Source: Syngnathus acus
Lineage: Eukaryota; Chordata; Actinopteri; Syngnathiformes; Syngnathidae
Assembly (NCBI RefSeq): GCF_901709675.1
Contig: NC_051101.1
Span: 10,436,501 to 10,500,500 of the forward strand
DNA length: 64,000 nt
Direction of reading: 5' to 3'
Shown: piece by piece, positions 1-13,193 of the stretch
Numbering within the stretch: position 1 is the first letter of the stretch
Layout: each line of letters starts with the position of its first letter
Notes under the pieces: generated by a model
What the model was told of the DNA's origin: nothing
Databases searched by the model: none
Seen by the model: only the letters and a program-made list of their open reading frames with translations
Position numbers and translations under genes: made by a program

Positions 1-104
1 ATTCATCTCTGCTCACCTAATTTATTTTCAGCAGTACTGCACATCTGTTGTGTGACTCTTCCACACAAAATAAAATTGACATGTTCCCACAGAAGGACAA
101 AAAG

Positions 105-1041
105 ACACAAGCAGGTGTTGTGGTATTTTATTATTTAAAGTTTGTTTCTTAGTTTTCAACAAACATTATGATTCGTCAAAGAAAAACAACAGAAATCGGT
201 GAACAAAATAAAACACACGGAAGCCTCCTTTTGCATTCTTCAACATATATTCAGTTTACGACATCTAAGTGTCGAGTAGCCAAGGATGAGTGCTAGCGAC
301 ACACAGCATCGAATACTTGGTGTATATTTCTTTTAAAATTTAGTATGTGTATAACTTAGAAAAAATATTTTCACACCAAGTTCTATTTGAAATTAAGAAT
401 AAAAACGAAAAATGAACAGATATTTTCCAGTCTGTCTCTGGTTGAATGAAAATCTCCCACTTTCGGGATTAAACAAGCACAAATCCTTGGCCATTGGACT
501 GATGGACTTTGGCAGAGGGAAAAATTCTCCCAGACTTGTAAACTAAATAAAGTTCATCCATATATCCTTGCACCATGCAGCGTTCATAAGATGAAGTGTG
601 ACATTGAATTGCAAGCTTCACGAACCCCGACTGTAAAGTCAGGACTCCAAACAGGCTGAGATGAGCGCACACTGCTAGAGATGCAGCAAAGCACTTTGAT
701 ATGAACCCCAAGAGGGTCACTGCCACTCGCAGGGTCACGCTGACCCGAAAAAAGGTCATAGGGCACCTCGCTGACATCTGGGCCAGACGTGCTGAACTTG
801 TCCATCTTTGTGACAAAACGGGGGAAGTGATGTAGCGAGGTGTCTAAAGTATCAAGCGCCTCTCCACGCGTATATGACTTGCACCCCCTGCAGAGATCTC
901 CACCAGCCCTCCTCGCAGAATGAGGGCAATGCATAGTGTTGAGATGTGACGTGAAACTCCAGCAAATTAGGGCTCAAACAGAAACGGGCACAGCGCTTTG
1001 CTTTACTACTTTCCGTTCTACAGAAGAGCCATCAGCTCCTT
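105..1041 (-). other. WDTC1: WDTC1 3' UTR with poly(A) signal
   Basis: This is non-coding sequence downstream of the WDTC1 stop codon. A minus-strand AATAAA (plus TTTATT at 127-132) is a plausible poly(A) signal, which would put cleavage near 105-115. The two overlapping minus-strand ORFs here (469-934) show no recognisable domain and are taken as chance. The exact 3' end is inferred. A plus-strand AATAAA near 69-74 could belong to a convergent gene outside the window. Confidence 0.5.
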
Positions 1042-4000
1042 TTAGCTCGGTCTACATTGCGCTTGTCCGTCTGAGCTGTTCTCGTCGTCAGAATCATCTG
1101 GGCCCACGCCACGTAGTCCTGTGATGCGATAGCCCATATTGAGCAGCATAACCTCCAGCGGATCGGCGTTCATTCGCCGCTGGTTGGCCTGAGCTGCGCC
1201 TTCCATGTCTTCAACCACGCGTCCATTTTCACTCTCCGTCTGTGAGGAAACGCAGGAATGAAGGCCGCTCAATCGCCAATCAAACATCCGTGCATTCATA
1301 TACGTTGCTTACCTCTGGTCTGGGGTTCCATAATCGGACCACGGGGTCAATACCGCTGGAGGCCAGGAAGCAGTAGCTGGGGTGAGGCTGCAAACAGTTG
1401 ACTATGGACTCGTCCCCTTGCATGATACGCACCAGGTTTGTCGTCTCCTTTTCCCAGATAAAGAACGAGCCGTCGTCTGAGCCGCTGACAATGTACTGGC
1501 CTTTACTGCACAGAAAAAGATTTGGAGTTAGAACGAGCGTATAAATTTGAAATTACATAATAGAGTGACTGGCCCCGGAGTGAGCTCTCACCACTGACCT
1601 TCCGAAGAAGTTGGCTTCTTTAATATCTGTGGTGGTGTTGCAGTGACCACAATATCTGTGTTTGTAGTCCAAGCTCTGCTCTCGAAAAACAAACTCATCC
1701 ATAGTGATGGGCTCCATTTGATTCGTAGACTGCAATCGGAAAGAGCTCGCGCCGCCTGGTGAGGGAGTAAATATGATCTATCTTGTGGTAATGCAAGAAG
1801 CGTTTCATTTATTAGTATAAAAAAAAACAAAAAAAAACCCACAATTCTGACTTTTGCATTGTGTCAGAAAATTATACCAAATTTTCAAATGCCTGAAAAT
1901 TGTAATTTCAGAAATTTCTTGTTATTGCCCCAACTAAGAATGCTTCTTTTATTTTTTTTAGATGACTTGAAATGAAAAATATTTGGGAATTTGTATATTT
2001 CTTATCCTTTTTTTTTCATGCCTGATGCAAAAATTTTGATGACAACATTTAAGCAAAGGATAATAAATGAAGACAGCATTGAAGAGCTTCAGCAACAACG
2101 CCCACCTGATTCCGTCTCTGTGAAGAAGGCCTTGATATCTTTATCCAGTGCGTCGCAAGCACTGCTGTGCGCTTGGTCTGGAAACTTCCCTTTGAAATCG
2201 TCAAGGCACTGCAGCGCTTCAGACATATACTTGAGCTCAAAGAGACAACGCGCGAGCCTGAAATGAGCCTTCAGATGTTCCGGGTTTAGAGTCAGTGCCT
2301 TCAGGCAGTCCTTCAGTGCGTCATAGTGGTCTCCATCCCTTCAACATTTACAAACAGAGAAAGGAGAAATTTTTTTTTTTCCCTTGTGTGTTCTTAACAT
2401 GCTCGGCCAATAAAGACGATTCTGACAATTCTTAAGATAAAATGATGCCGACCATTTCCGCTTCATGTAAGCCGCGGCCCGGTTTCCGTAGAGCACGGCG
2501 TTGCAGTCAGAATGATGAATTCCCAAACTATACAGTTGGATGGCCTGCGTCCAATGCTGCCGTGCAAATGCATCATTTGCTTGTTGCTTAATCTTTTCCA
2601 AATGTGGAGGAAGATCAGAGGAGCTGCAACAGGCAGAAAAGACTTTGCAGTCGAGTAGAATGCTTATTTCGAAATGCTATTGCTGTTAAAAACAAAGTCA
2701 TTGCTCCAAAAACAAAATGTCAAAATCAATGGACATCTTTAGCATTTACCTAAGTTGCATCTTGCTTTGGGTGAATGGAATATGGATGGCAGGCAAACGA
2801 ATTCCATTGGAGACGCCGTTCGTTGTCTTTCCAATTTGCACATCTACAATCCAAAATGACATAAACAATAGATTTCATTTTTAGCAGGTTTTCAAAAGAT
2901 TCCTAAAATATTGGTGTTAAGATAACATAAGAAAGACCTACCGGGTGATGACTGGCACTTTTGTGGAAGCAGCAATGTGTATGGCTTTTGTTTGTGTGTT
3001 AAGTCAAACAAATACACCTAAAAATAGTAAACACACACACAAATAATAGTCACATTTTCAGGATGGATTTCGGACTACGTGCAGGATAAGAGCATCTCTA
3101 CCTGTTCTCCGCCCATGTTGACAAGTAACTCAGTTCCATCTGGACTGAAAGTGACATAAGTGACCACAAAGACCCTCAAGCGGTTAAAATAGTCCATTAA
3201 TTTCACTGGCAGGTGACCTGAAGAGGGGCGCGGGAGAGAAAGAATTTTACGCCACTATGTCAGTCGAGTTGTATTCAACTCTACATATGATGCATCAATG
3301 AGGCTTCGGTACCTGCGACGTAATACTGCACAGCCGTGTCCGGGACGGGCATATGACTTTCGAGGAACGTGCGCACAGCAGATGACTTCCATTGATTGAC
3401 AGATTTTCTGCTGAGGGTGAGGATGAAAATGTTTCACACCCAAATTGTAAACACACACAGTGGATGCGCGCCAACCCACCTACTGTTGTGAATCATCCGA
3501 ATGTCATAGAGACGTACGTAGGGACCGTTGGCCCCTACGGCCATGTAATTGTTGTCGCGTGGATTGATAGCCAAACATTTGGCCTCCACCAGCTGACTAC
3601 ACAACTTTGTTAGGTCGATCAGCACCTGGGAGTGTTTTCCGCTCTCCCGTAAGTCGTATTGTCTGAAAGGCAGAAATGAGCATCATGGGCTGGGACATAG
3701 AATCACTAAAGCATTCTTACCTGATGATGCCATCTTCTGCAGCGCTCCAGAAGGTGTTGGGCCACATGGGCGCTGTGGCGATGCGTTTGACCCTGTTGGT
3801 GTGATCCGAAAACATATGGATGGTTTCCTTCACCGTCAGGTCATGCACGTGGACCTTCGAGTCCGCAGCACCAGTGAGCAAAATTCTGTCTCCGGAGTGA
3901 GGGAGGAACTGTGTCAAGAAATAGACAACACAAGTGTGTTTAAATATTGTCTTCATATTCTTAACTGTGATCTATAAAAACATTCTATTAACCAACATTA

Positions 4001-4930
4001 TGAGTGATTAAAAAAAAAAAAAAGTAGTGTGTCCTTTTTGTGTCTCACATTCTCCAATCAGGAGGATTTTCGTCTTAAGCACTCAAACATAACTAAAATA
4101 TGTGATGAAGTGATTACAAAAACAATTTATTTGGTGTGATTTTCATTATGTGCAGTGATTAACGCAGGTCTTACTCAGAGCAAGCAAAACATGACCCACT
4201 AAAACTTGAATGAGCAAATGTTTGCTGGCGATGATCTTCCACTTAAGAAATGGCCAACAGCGCCACCTTTTGTACAAGCGGACAATTGAAGGAAGTAAAC
4301 AGTATCACACCGCTCTTACCTTAACAGAGAATATATTTGCCGAATGGCCTGTGTGCATAGTTGTAAGCTTCTTGAGTTTGAAGGGATCCCAGATAATAGC
4401 ATGTTGGTCATCCGAGCCCGAAGCCAGCAGACTGACAAAGGGAAAACAACAATTGCTTTAGAAAACTCAACTTTTACATTTTTTTTTGGTATGGTCCCAT
4501 ATAAGTTCTCGCTTACTCTCCATTTTCATTCCATTCCAAACAGTTCACACAGCCCGTGTGGCCCTGCACAACCACACAGAACAGTAGAAAAATAAACAGT
4601 TACAACCCTAAGGTATTTATGTGGTTAAAAATGAACCTTACAACTAGTACAAGATGCCACGTAATGTTTGACAGACACCCATATTCTGATGCATGTTCAT
4701 GCATCTGCTGACACTAACCTGAAGCTCGGCCTCCAGGCCAAGTCTCTTGATGAAGGGGTCGGTCACATGGAAGGACCTTTGGAACTCTGATGTTCTCTTT
4801 TCCTGCATTCACATCATCCACAAAAAAAAACCATTAAAATATTACCGTAGTTCTCTGAATAAGTCATTGCTTGAGTACTCACCTGGATCTGCCTATGCAA
4901 GATATCTCGGGTGATGTTGACGTTATTCAT
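1042..4930 (-). CDS. WDTC1: WD and tetratricopeptide repeats protein 1 (WDTC1)
   Basis: Fifteen coding exons join in phase to 664 codons (human about 677): 4883-4930, 4719-4802, 4517-4563, 4320-4431, 3721-3908, 3480-3662, 3313-3407, 3102-3217, 2942-3017, 2750-2843, 2453-2623, 2106-2338, 1599-1755, 1313-1505 and 1042-1239. The start is the ATG at 4930-4928 (MNNVNITRDILHRQ). WD repeats come first (GHTGCVNCLEW, LASGSDDQ, ILLTGAADSKVHVHD, FWSAAEDGIIRQYD), then a TPR block (QANDAFARQHWTQAIQLYS, NRAAAYMKRKWDGDHYDAL), then two more WD repeats (YIVSGSDDGSFFIWEKE, GIDPVVRLWNP). The acidic tail ends QCRPS. Known family role: substrate receptor of a DDB1-CUL4 ubiquitin ligase (DCAF9) and anti-adipogenic regulator. 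All splice sites are GT-AG. The gene is head to head with CEP85. Confidence 0.95.
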
Positions 4931-5580
4931 GACTTCAACAGAAATATTTGAAGTTGGGCAGGATCCAGGTCTCACCCAGATGACAGGTGGTCTATGGATC
5001 TTGAATGTTTACTGCAAAGACAGGGGAGATGTAAACATACATCGTTGTTTATACATAAACAGACACTTTGCTTTAAGGAGTAGCGGTAAACAACGTCGAA
5101 CTTGCTTCCGTCAACAAGACGAGTTTGTTTGCCCGATAGCGTTAGCTGTCAACAGTGTCAAGCTAACGCAGCTCTCTGCTAATCCTAAAATCCATTCCGC
5201 ATATTAACAGAACAATTCTAAACATTGAGAATCTGTTCGTCTTGCGTAATATGAGACCATTTTAGCAGCCACCGGGTTTTGAAGGTGAGTGTCGTTTCAC
5301 AAATTGCCTTAGCGTATTCCGTTAGCTGTTAGCTAAACAATACGTCAGTGGCAAGTAACGCTGATATTTGCAATCGTTTGATGACAACTTACGACTGCGT
5401 ATGCAAGATCGCTGGTCTCCCTCTTTCAAAAATTCCACTGTCGAGAAATGTCGACGTAAAAAACACGTCATAAATCACAGCCTTACACCATTTTACCCCA
5501 AAGCAACAAACTCCCACTGTTTCACTAAACACAACTTAGTTCCGCTGCTTGGGACACACACTTCCGGTTCATGCTATTAT
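4931..5580 (-). promoter_or_regulatory. WDTC1: WDTC1 5' non-coding exons and promoter
   Basis: The start-codon exon extends upstream to an acceptor at about 5012 (minus-strand TTTGCAG). A further non-coding exon probably ends at a GTAAGT donor near 5391. A CTTCCGG ETS-type site at about 5561-5567 fits a TATA-less housekeeping promoter. The transcription start cannot be read from sequence. Confidence 0.5.
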
Positions 5581-6060
5581 AATTAAAATTAGATTAGAAT
5601 ATATTTGGATTAAAATAGCATGGACAATATGATATTTTCCATTCTCAATTTTGTAATTAGTAAAAAATACCAGCACAATTTTACAGACAAACCTATTATT
5701 CTAATGGTGGTTGATTAAGTATTCTCTTTCTCAAAGTTCCCAACTTGGTTCATTTTGGAATCCACAATAAAGGCGAGTGATCAAAAAGTAGCCTCATGTA
5801 TGCCTTTATGATTCATTTATTATTATGATTATTATTATAATTGTCGTTGTCTGAATGTTTACAATTTTGGACCTTTTTTCTTGCCTTTCAAATGTTGATT
5901 TGATTAAGAATTTTGGCCGTATTTATAAACCGTATTTGGCAACACACTGCGAGTTATGGTGGGATTTAAAAAAAAATATATATACATCTATGATTTTGTA
6001 TATGATTTGAAGTTGAATTTGAACAGATTAACCAAGGAGATGATATTTGGTGTTTTCAGC
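5581..6060. other. AT-rich intergenic spacer
   Basis: This spacer lies between the divergent WDTC1 and CEP85 transcription units. It is AT-rich with small ATT microsatellite-like runs. No gene, RNA or element was recognised. Confidence 0.5.
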
Positions 6061-7043
6061 ACAATAACCCGTACAGATGATGTTGACCGGGCGACGCTGT
6101 GTTACTGAACAAGCGCTCTTTAAAGTTGTCTCATCGGCTTTGTGTGCTGTGCGATCAGCGCGCTGCATTCGGGTAGTGGCGGCGGAACAACTGCCACCGC
6201 AGCGGATGTTTGTGATTCGGTTATCTACCCAAAACGGACATTTACCACCATTTACATCGATGAGGAGCGAAAGGTAACGCGACTATCCCCGTACGAGATA
6301 ACTTATCTGTGATAAAAGCCAATATTTTCGCGGCGATGTTAACAAATTGGGAGTAGCAGCTGGACGAGCGCTCGTTAACATGTTAGCTGTAGCATGTTAG
6401 CCGCCATAGCAAACTAGACGGAAACAGATTTGTCATGGATTAACAAGATTAAATGTGTTGCGTCGAAGCACTTCATAGTCGACCGTGAGTGATTGGGATA
6501 CAATTTTTATGTTATCGTATTCAAGTAACACCTATTTGCTAACATTGTAGAAATTATCCTCAAGAAGACATCTTCGTTTTAGGAATGATGGAAATGGGTA
6601 CTAGTCAGGTAAGAGCGGGCTTGTGGTTACCCTGCCTGGAGCGTGCCTTTTTGTTTGAGTTAGTTATGAATTAACTAGCCAGACTTGAGTAAAGCGGATT
6701 AGAATAATGGAATGAGATTGCCGACAGCGTCTGTTCATTAGGGACGCGTGACAATATTATTATATGTTGTTCTCCTTGAAGTCTCTGAGGGCGTCCGTGT
6801 TTTGGGAACCGATTGTGTAACGGTACATCGTGTTCGTGTTGTTATTTTCGTTGATGTCCCCTGGAGTCGAGTCATCGGGTCAAGTTAAGAGCCAAAGCAG
6901 CTGTAAAGTTTACTTGATGGTAAACAGTATTGAATGCTGAGCTGGGATTTTGTGTTCTTGATAACACGTGAACCTGTCTTGTTGATGCTCTATTTTTTTT
7001 TATTTCGTTAAAAAAAAACTATAATTCTTTCAGGTGACCCCGA
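6061..7043 (+). promoter_or_regulatory. CEP85: CEP85 promoter and 5' UTR exons
   Basis: A GC-richer first exon ends at the donor AAG|GTAACG (6273). A second non-coding exon spans 6551-6608 (TTGTAG acceptor, CAG|GTAAGA donor). The third exon begins at 7034, with the main ATG at 7044. Upstream ATGs at 6077 and 6585 open short reading frames. The 6585 frame cannot be the main start because its phase fails at the next splice junction (see findings). Confidence 0.55.
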
Positions 7044-10000
7044 ATGACAACCTCACAGAGATACACTGGATCCAAACCAGCTGGTAGGTCTTCCGCTAAA
7101 CCTTTATCTCTTCTGTATATATTTAAGCCAATAATGGTTCTCAAACTTTGTTTTTATCCAAAATAAATGTGTTTAAAAAGCACTTCTCAAAGAGTCAATG
7201 CAAATGAAGTTAAATATTACTAAAATGTATTTCCCAAATATACTGTACTGGATTAAAAAAAAAACTGTTTAAACCACAGTAACATTCTGTGTACAGGTAA
7301 TTCTGTGATTTTTTAATTTTTTTTATATATTACTAGAAGGTACTTGCACCACACTTTGAGAACTACTTCTCTAATGGCTTTGGCCTGTTTCCTAAATATG
7401 CACACAGCGCGGTTTGCTGACATGGAGTGGCACACGCCAGACTTGTCAGAGAAGTTCCAGAGTCGCCTGGGCCGTCGGCCCGGAACATCGGACAGTGGGG
7501 ACACAGGTCTTGGCACGTCAGCGTCTGACAGCACAGAAGGTGACTCTTGCGTATTGTTTCCTGTGCGGATGTGTTTTGCGATCGTGGGTCTTTTCGGTTT
7601 GACCACTTCCTTGAGTTAAGTTTTCTGCCTCTGTTTTAGATGTTTAGCAAATGTTAACATGGTTTCGAGTTGCACAAAAACACCAGTAGATTTTTTAAAT
7701 GTTTTATTTATTTTAATAAAAACTCTTCTAGCATTTCTCTCTGTGTTGCAACCTGCTGATGACAGTCTGGTCCCGAACTTCACTTCCCTCTGAGAAAATG
7801 GCGCTCGTGATTTTAGCGTGTGAACAGCATAATGTAATCAAACCATTAGTCGATTCATGGCTTAAGCACCTATTGTGAATTTTCCTCTTTGCTAAGAAAA
7901 AAAATAGTTGACAAATTGCATTTTATTTAGAAGGTCAACTAAAGTTCAGCAGTAGAGGTTTTGGTTCATTTTAGGCTCATCCGGAGAAACTTTGTGGTCT
8001 CTTCCAAATTGTTTGAATCAGTGCTTTTTGCCAGATTTAAAGCACCACATGTTCCCCCGGTCCCCGGGGTCCAATATTTACTTTGGACACACCCCTTTGG
8101 CTCCAGCCTCGTAAAACATCAACATTCCTAGCATGAGTGAAGTGTGTTTGAAAGAAATGGTGATGCAGCACCTCATTAAAAACTCTTCCAAGTACTTGAA
8201 GCATTGTCTGCACATGTTTGCCTGCGTGTATCTGGACATGTTGTGAGCTGTCAGGACGTAGTTTCGTTGGTTAGGCACAATAGTTGAACACAACGCCAGA
8301 ACTGACAGCAAAGGCGAGCAACGTGACAGTTAAGTCCAAATTTAGCATCAGTAAAGACCCGTTACAAATAAAATGGAAATTAAAACAAGCTGTCAAATCT
8401 TCCTGCGACAGTTTTTAAATGATAGTTTATATTGTCGCCGCCCTAATTTTAGCCCAAGGGTCTGTTTTTACAGTGACAGGTAATTATATTACATAATTTG
8501 CAGGCAGGAATGTGTGTTGAGCAAACAGAGTAGTTTAGACTTGTTCTAGTTTGTCGTGGATTCTGAAAGTTAAATCAATTGGCATTCTATCTTTTATTTA
8601 TTTTTGAGGACGACGCGGTTTAAGACATTTAGATGCGAATGTGAGCATGTGATGAGTGAGTGGGAGGCGGAAAGGTGCTTAAATAAGCGTCACCCACAGA
8701 TCACTCTGTAACTTGAGAGGTGGGCTATAAATACCCCTAACCTTTCCTGTGTTTGCCTAGTTCGATGCGTTTGCTCAGTGTTTGGGCACAGGCTGATTGA
8801 GGACAATACTTCTTTAGGCGCAAGACCGACCCCGCTGCGTCGCCGTCAGCTCGCGTGATTCACTGTCGCTGAGAAATGCAAGCCTCGGACGTCTTTGTGG
8901 ATTTAAAGGGTCCCGCCGCTCAGCTCGGCTCAGCGATACAATGCGACTAATGTGCTTGTCGTCTCCTTGTGACTCTCTGTTTTCGAGACTCGAACGGGTC
9001 TTAGAGGTTTGTATCGAGCTATTGTCGAGTTTTATTTGCTTCATGTTTTGGGGAAATGCTTCACGGTGTGAATTAGGTGTTTAGATGAGTAATCCCAAGG
9101 CCCTCCTTCATTCTTGCAAACTCGTGATACACGTGACAACTGAATTCAACATTGTATGCATATATGCTAATCCAATGCGGCGCCTTTGCTTCATGTTGGA
9201 TTTTCGTCAGAGGGGCTTGATTACTCAACAACAAAGTAGGCCACCCACAGACACTGCTGCGTCTACAAAAATAGTGCAAATCGCCTGCAGCGGGCTCAGT
9301 ATTCTGCGCTGATCCTTTTCCGTACATCTGTATATGGAACAGTGAGATAACGTGTGGCTAATTTTACCCATTTTTTAATTGGGTTGCAGATTTCTGCAGC
9401 TCCAGGAGCAGCCCCTCTTTCCAGCCCATTCGCAGTCAGATCCCCATACCGACGGCACATGTCATGCCATCCACGGCTGGAGCCCTGGCCTCCAAGTCCC
9501 AGGCAAGCGTTCAGGAAGAGTCCAGATCTTCGTCCACCTCCAGAACATCAAGTGGCTCCGCCTCCAAATCGTCCTGTCTCTCTAAATCCGCATCATCACC
9601 CAACCTGGACGCTCAGCCCGCTACGGGGAGCGAGCCCGCCGGGCCAAAGCCGGACTGCTTGAGCCGCTACCGAAGCTTGGTCAACGGGCTGGACCACTCG
9701 CTTTTCCCCACGGATCACACACGGATGGACGACGGCCAGAGGTTTGACACTCCTGCCGTGGAACCCACCCTGAACCAGTCCGCCTTGTTGGGGGGTCTAT
9801 GCCCTGATGTCAGACTCCGATTACAGACTACAGGGATTAGAGAGAACTTAGACATTGCGTCTGAGCTTTATAGAGGAGCCACGGATCACAACTATAAATC
9901 ACTCCCGGTGAGCAGGCCTGCAGTTTCCCTCCCCGGAGTTACCGTCCCCAACGACCTGTCCAATCCCAAATCCGGCCATGCTGCTGCTGTTTATGCCAGC

Positions 10001-13000
10001 CCGCTTCACTTTTTGAGGGACCACACGGGCGCCAAAGCGTACGATCCAATACACCAGGACCGCTGTGGTAAAATATTAGGCTGGCAGCAGCAGCAGCAGC
10101 AACAACAACAGATGGACAGCATACGCATGCAGATGGAACAAATGCAGGTATGTTTGTATTCCAGATTACAAATGCAAAGCGTCATTATGCCTGTCCAAAC
10201 AAACGTTATTGTGCTTTCCATGACATGACAGACCGATAAAAGGGCCGTTCAGTGGAACGCCCTTGTTTTTGGAGCACGAAATGGGGACAGGCACCGAGCT
10301 CATCATTGGAAAAATAATGTTGAGCTAGACTACGCAAAGCCCCAGGGCATACAGACATGTTGGCCCATTTAACAGCAGGACGTAAAAGTACAATTAGTGT
10401 ACCAATTGATTTGTACAAATATTTAACTTGGTAAGAAATCCCTGTTCCACAAAATGGACCTAAATGTTGAACGCAACAATGTTATTTATTGATCAGACTG
10501 AAGATATAGTACAAGACATGGTGTTGATCTCATTGTCCCTTTTCTGTCCCAGTTGAACGCCGGGGTGAGCCAGTACACGTCTTTGTACCCCCCAGCCATG
10601 CACTCGGAGTCTGGCAAGTGGGACGCGCTGGTGAAAGCCAGTGAAGGTCTGCTAAAGGAGAAGGAGCTTATAATAGAGCGGCAAGTGTTTCTACTCATTT
10701 TACTGCTTGTGTTTGGTTAACTCTTGAATCTTATCCTAACTATCCTCAATTTATGTAGCCATTGACACTTCTGTATTTCTTGAGCAAAATCCAAATGTAA
10801 TTGTATTTTAAGCACTAATTTCCTTTGCGCAGACAAAGGCAGCACGTTTCTCAGTTGGAGCAGCGTCTGAGGGAAAGTGAGCTGCAGGTCCACGGGGCCT
10901 TCTTGGGCCGCGGCGCTCCCTTCGGGGATATGTGTTTACTGCGCCTTCAGGTGACTTAACTCGTGCAAAACCGCCATCCTGCGCTTCCGTGCGGACCTCG
11001 CGCTGACTCAGATGACAATATTGCAGGAAGCTCAGAGGGAGAACACGTTCCTGAGGGCACAATTTGCCGAGCGCACCGACTGCGCCGCCATGGAGAAGGC
11101 GGAAGCCGAGCGCAGGCTGGGCGCGGTGGAAGCCGAGACGCGCCGCCTGACTGACAGCCTGAAGGAGACGTGCGAGAAGCACGCGGAGGAGATGAAGAAA
11201 CAGGAAGACAGGGTGGGCGTCGACTCGTTGTCGCTTCCGTAACGTGGGTTTCGCAAGCTAGTAAACCACAAAAGGTTATGAAAACAAAAGAAGCATCCAT
11301 CAGTTAGAACGACAAGAAAAAAAAATCAATTGAAAACACTCTGCTGTTTGTTTTAAGTGTGTAGAAATCTCATATTTTGTGAAGTCACATTCTTTTATTA
11401 TTACTTATGACTTTTTTGTTGTTGTAGATTAAATCTCGAGACAAGCATATCAACAACCTGAAGAAGAAATGTCAGAGAGAGTCGGAGCAGAAACGAGAGA
11501 ATCAACAGCGCATTGAGACTCTGGAACGCTATCTGGCCGACCTTCCAACTTTAGAGGACTACCAGAGCCAGAACAAAGAGGTGAACGCCGTTGAAAGCCA
11601 CACGTATTTATCCAGATCTTGGCTGATTACGAAATCTGGTTTGTGCCTTAGCTTCAGGAGGCCGAGCAGCAGGCAGCTCGGCTACAAGAGAAAGTCAAAG
11701 AGCTGGAGGCCTCTTTAGAGGCAACGCGCACACAACTTCATGAAAAGAACACACAGTCGGAGGAGCAGAAACGAAAGGAGAGAGATCTGCTGACCACCAT
11801 TACGGAGTAAGCAAGCACACAAACACGTACACACAAAATTGTATGGTTCAGGATTATAATAGTTTTTTCATTACACCTGTTTTTTTTTTTTATTCAGTTT
11901 TAATTTGTTTTCAATGAAGATTTGTTTTTCATTATGATAATTACTTTGAAAATGCTTGAGTTTTAGTTTTTTACTTTTAAGTCGGAATGGGTGCGTACTC
12001 GTTCCGGTAGCTGTGAAAAAATGGTAATGTGTATACATAATTATTTTTGTTTTATCAGCATAAAATGTCATTGCAGTTATTGTTTTTTTTCCATTTCATT
12101 AGTTTTCATAACTATAATAACCTTGGCGTTTTGTATGCTGCTCTTTGCATCTTCCTCAGTATGCAGCAGCGGGTGCAGCAGGGCCTTGAAGATGGAGCCC
12201 GACTGCCCTCTCTGGACATCGAGAAGCTCAGAGGAGAGAATAATACTTTACGGGAGGAGCATCAAAAACTCAAGAAGGTCTGCTGTCTTTTTGCTTATAG
12301 TTGTGATTATAAGAACTTTAAAAATTCTTAACGTATTTACCCAATAAGAGGTATGACTGTCATCAATAGCTCAGTTTTTTTTTTGGCAGGTTATTGAGAA
12401 ACAACATAGGATGATGGAGCAACTCGGTTCCCAGATTAAGGTAAATGTGTTGCTTCTAAATTATTCTTTCAAGCTTCTGTCATCTTTTATGCTTCATCTT
12501 TTTTTTTTTGTTGTCCTCTGCAGGCTTTGGAAGTGCAGATATCCCAGGAAGAGAACTCTTCTCAAGCTCTACGAGACGATGTGTTGGCCAAAGAGGAAAG
12601 CATGTCGGAGCTCCACGTAGCCATGAAAAAGGTTAGTCGCCTTCGAAAGAATCTGCGAGATGCTCGGATTGCAGAAAATGCATTTGCTAGGCCAAAACTG
12701 ATTTTCAGCAACTTTCTTTCAGCTCGCTTCCCAAAACCAGGAACTGATGGAGCGGAATCTAACTCTGCAAGAGCAGATGAGCGAGTTAGAGAAGAGCGCC
12801 AACGAGGCCTCCTCGACTCTGGAGCCGTCCGGTGCTCACCTGACTCAGAAGCTTCACAAGGAGCTCTCCTCCTGCCTCAGCGACCTGCGCTCCGTGTGCA
12901 GCATTTTGACCCAGAGGGCTCAGGGACAAAACCCCAACCTCTCCCTGCTGCTGGGTATCACATGTACGTTCGAATGAAGTCCTTTTTGGCCGATTCAGTA

Positions 13001-13193
13001 TTTTTAATATGCGATATTTGTCTCGACAGCACCCATACCGATGGCAGAGCACGACGAGGACTGGATCAGTCCAGAGGTGCTACACAAGAAGCTGGTGGAA
13101 GCGCAGCAGCTCCGCCGTGACGTGGAGGAGTTGCGTAATCTAATACTGGACCGCTACGCACAGGACATGGGCGAAAACTGCATCACGCAATAG
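7044..13193 (+). CDS. CEP85: Centrosomal protein of 85 kDa (CEP85)
   Basis: Thirteen coding exons give 781 codons (human about 762): 7044-7083, 7408-7539, 9390-10147, 10553-10680, 10833-10950, 11027-11212, 11428-11580, 11658-11806, 12160-12277, 12390-12440, 12524-12631, 12723-12963 and 13030-13193. The N-terminal third is Ser-rich and disordered. It includes the conserved patches [11 protein letters not shown] and [10 protein letters not shown] and a nine-glutamine run (10085-10111). The rest is coiled coil, with family signatures [35 protein letters not shown] and [10 protein letters not shown], ending [16 protein letters not shown]85 proteins are known to act at centrosomes, binding STIL in PLK4-driven centriole duplication and restraining NEK2. 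The fourth coding exon uses a GC donor. The intron at 7540-9389 holds no recognisable feature. The C-terminal signatures favour CEP85 over the paralogue CEP85L. Confidence 0.94.

Noticed and set aside
6585-6608. ATG at 6585 as the CEP85 translation start
   Set aside because: Its frame reaches the donor at 7083 in phase 2 and hits a stop after splicing. The ATG at 7044 gives phase 1, which matches the conserved next exon.
10085-10111. Glutamine run in CEP85 as a disease-like CAG expansion
   Set aside because: It is only nine residues, interrupted by CAA codons, and lies in a disordered region; ordinary variation.
12527-13120. A 197-residue plus-strand ORF in another frame of CEP85
   Set aside because: The conserved CEP85 frame through exons 12524-12631 and 12723-12963 is different. 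This ORF crosses introns and shows no similarity.
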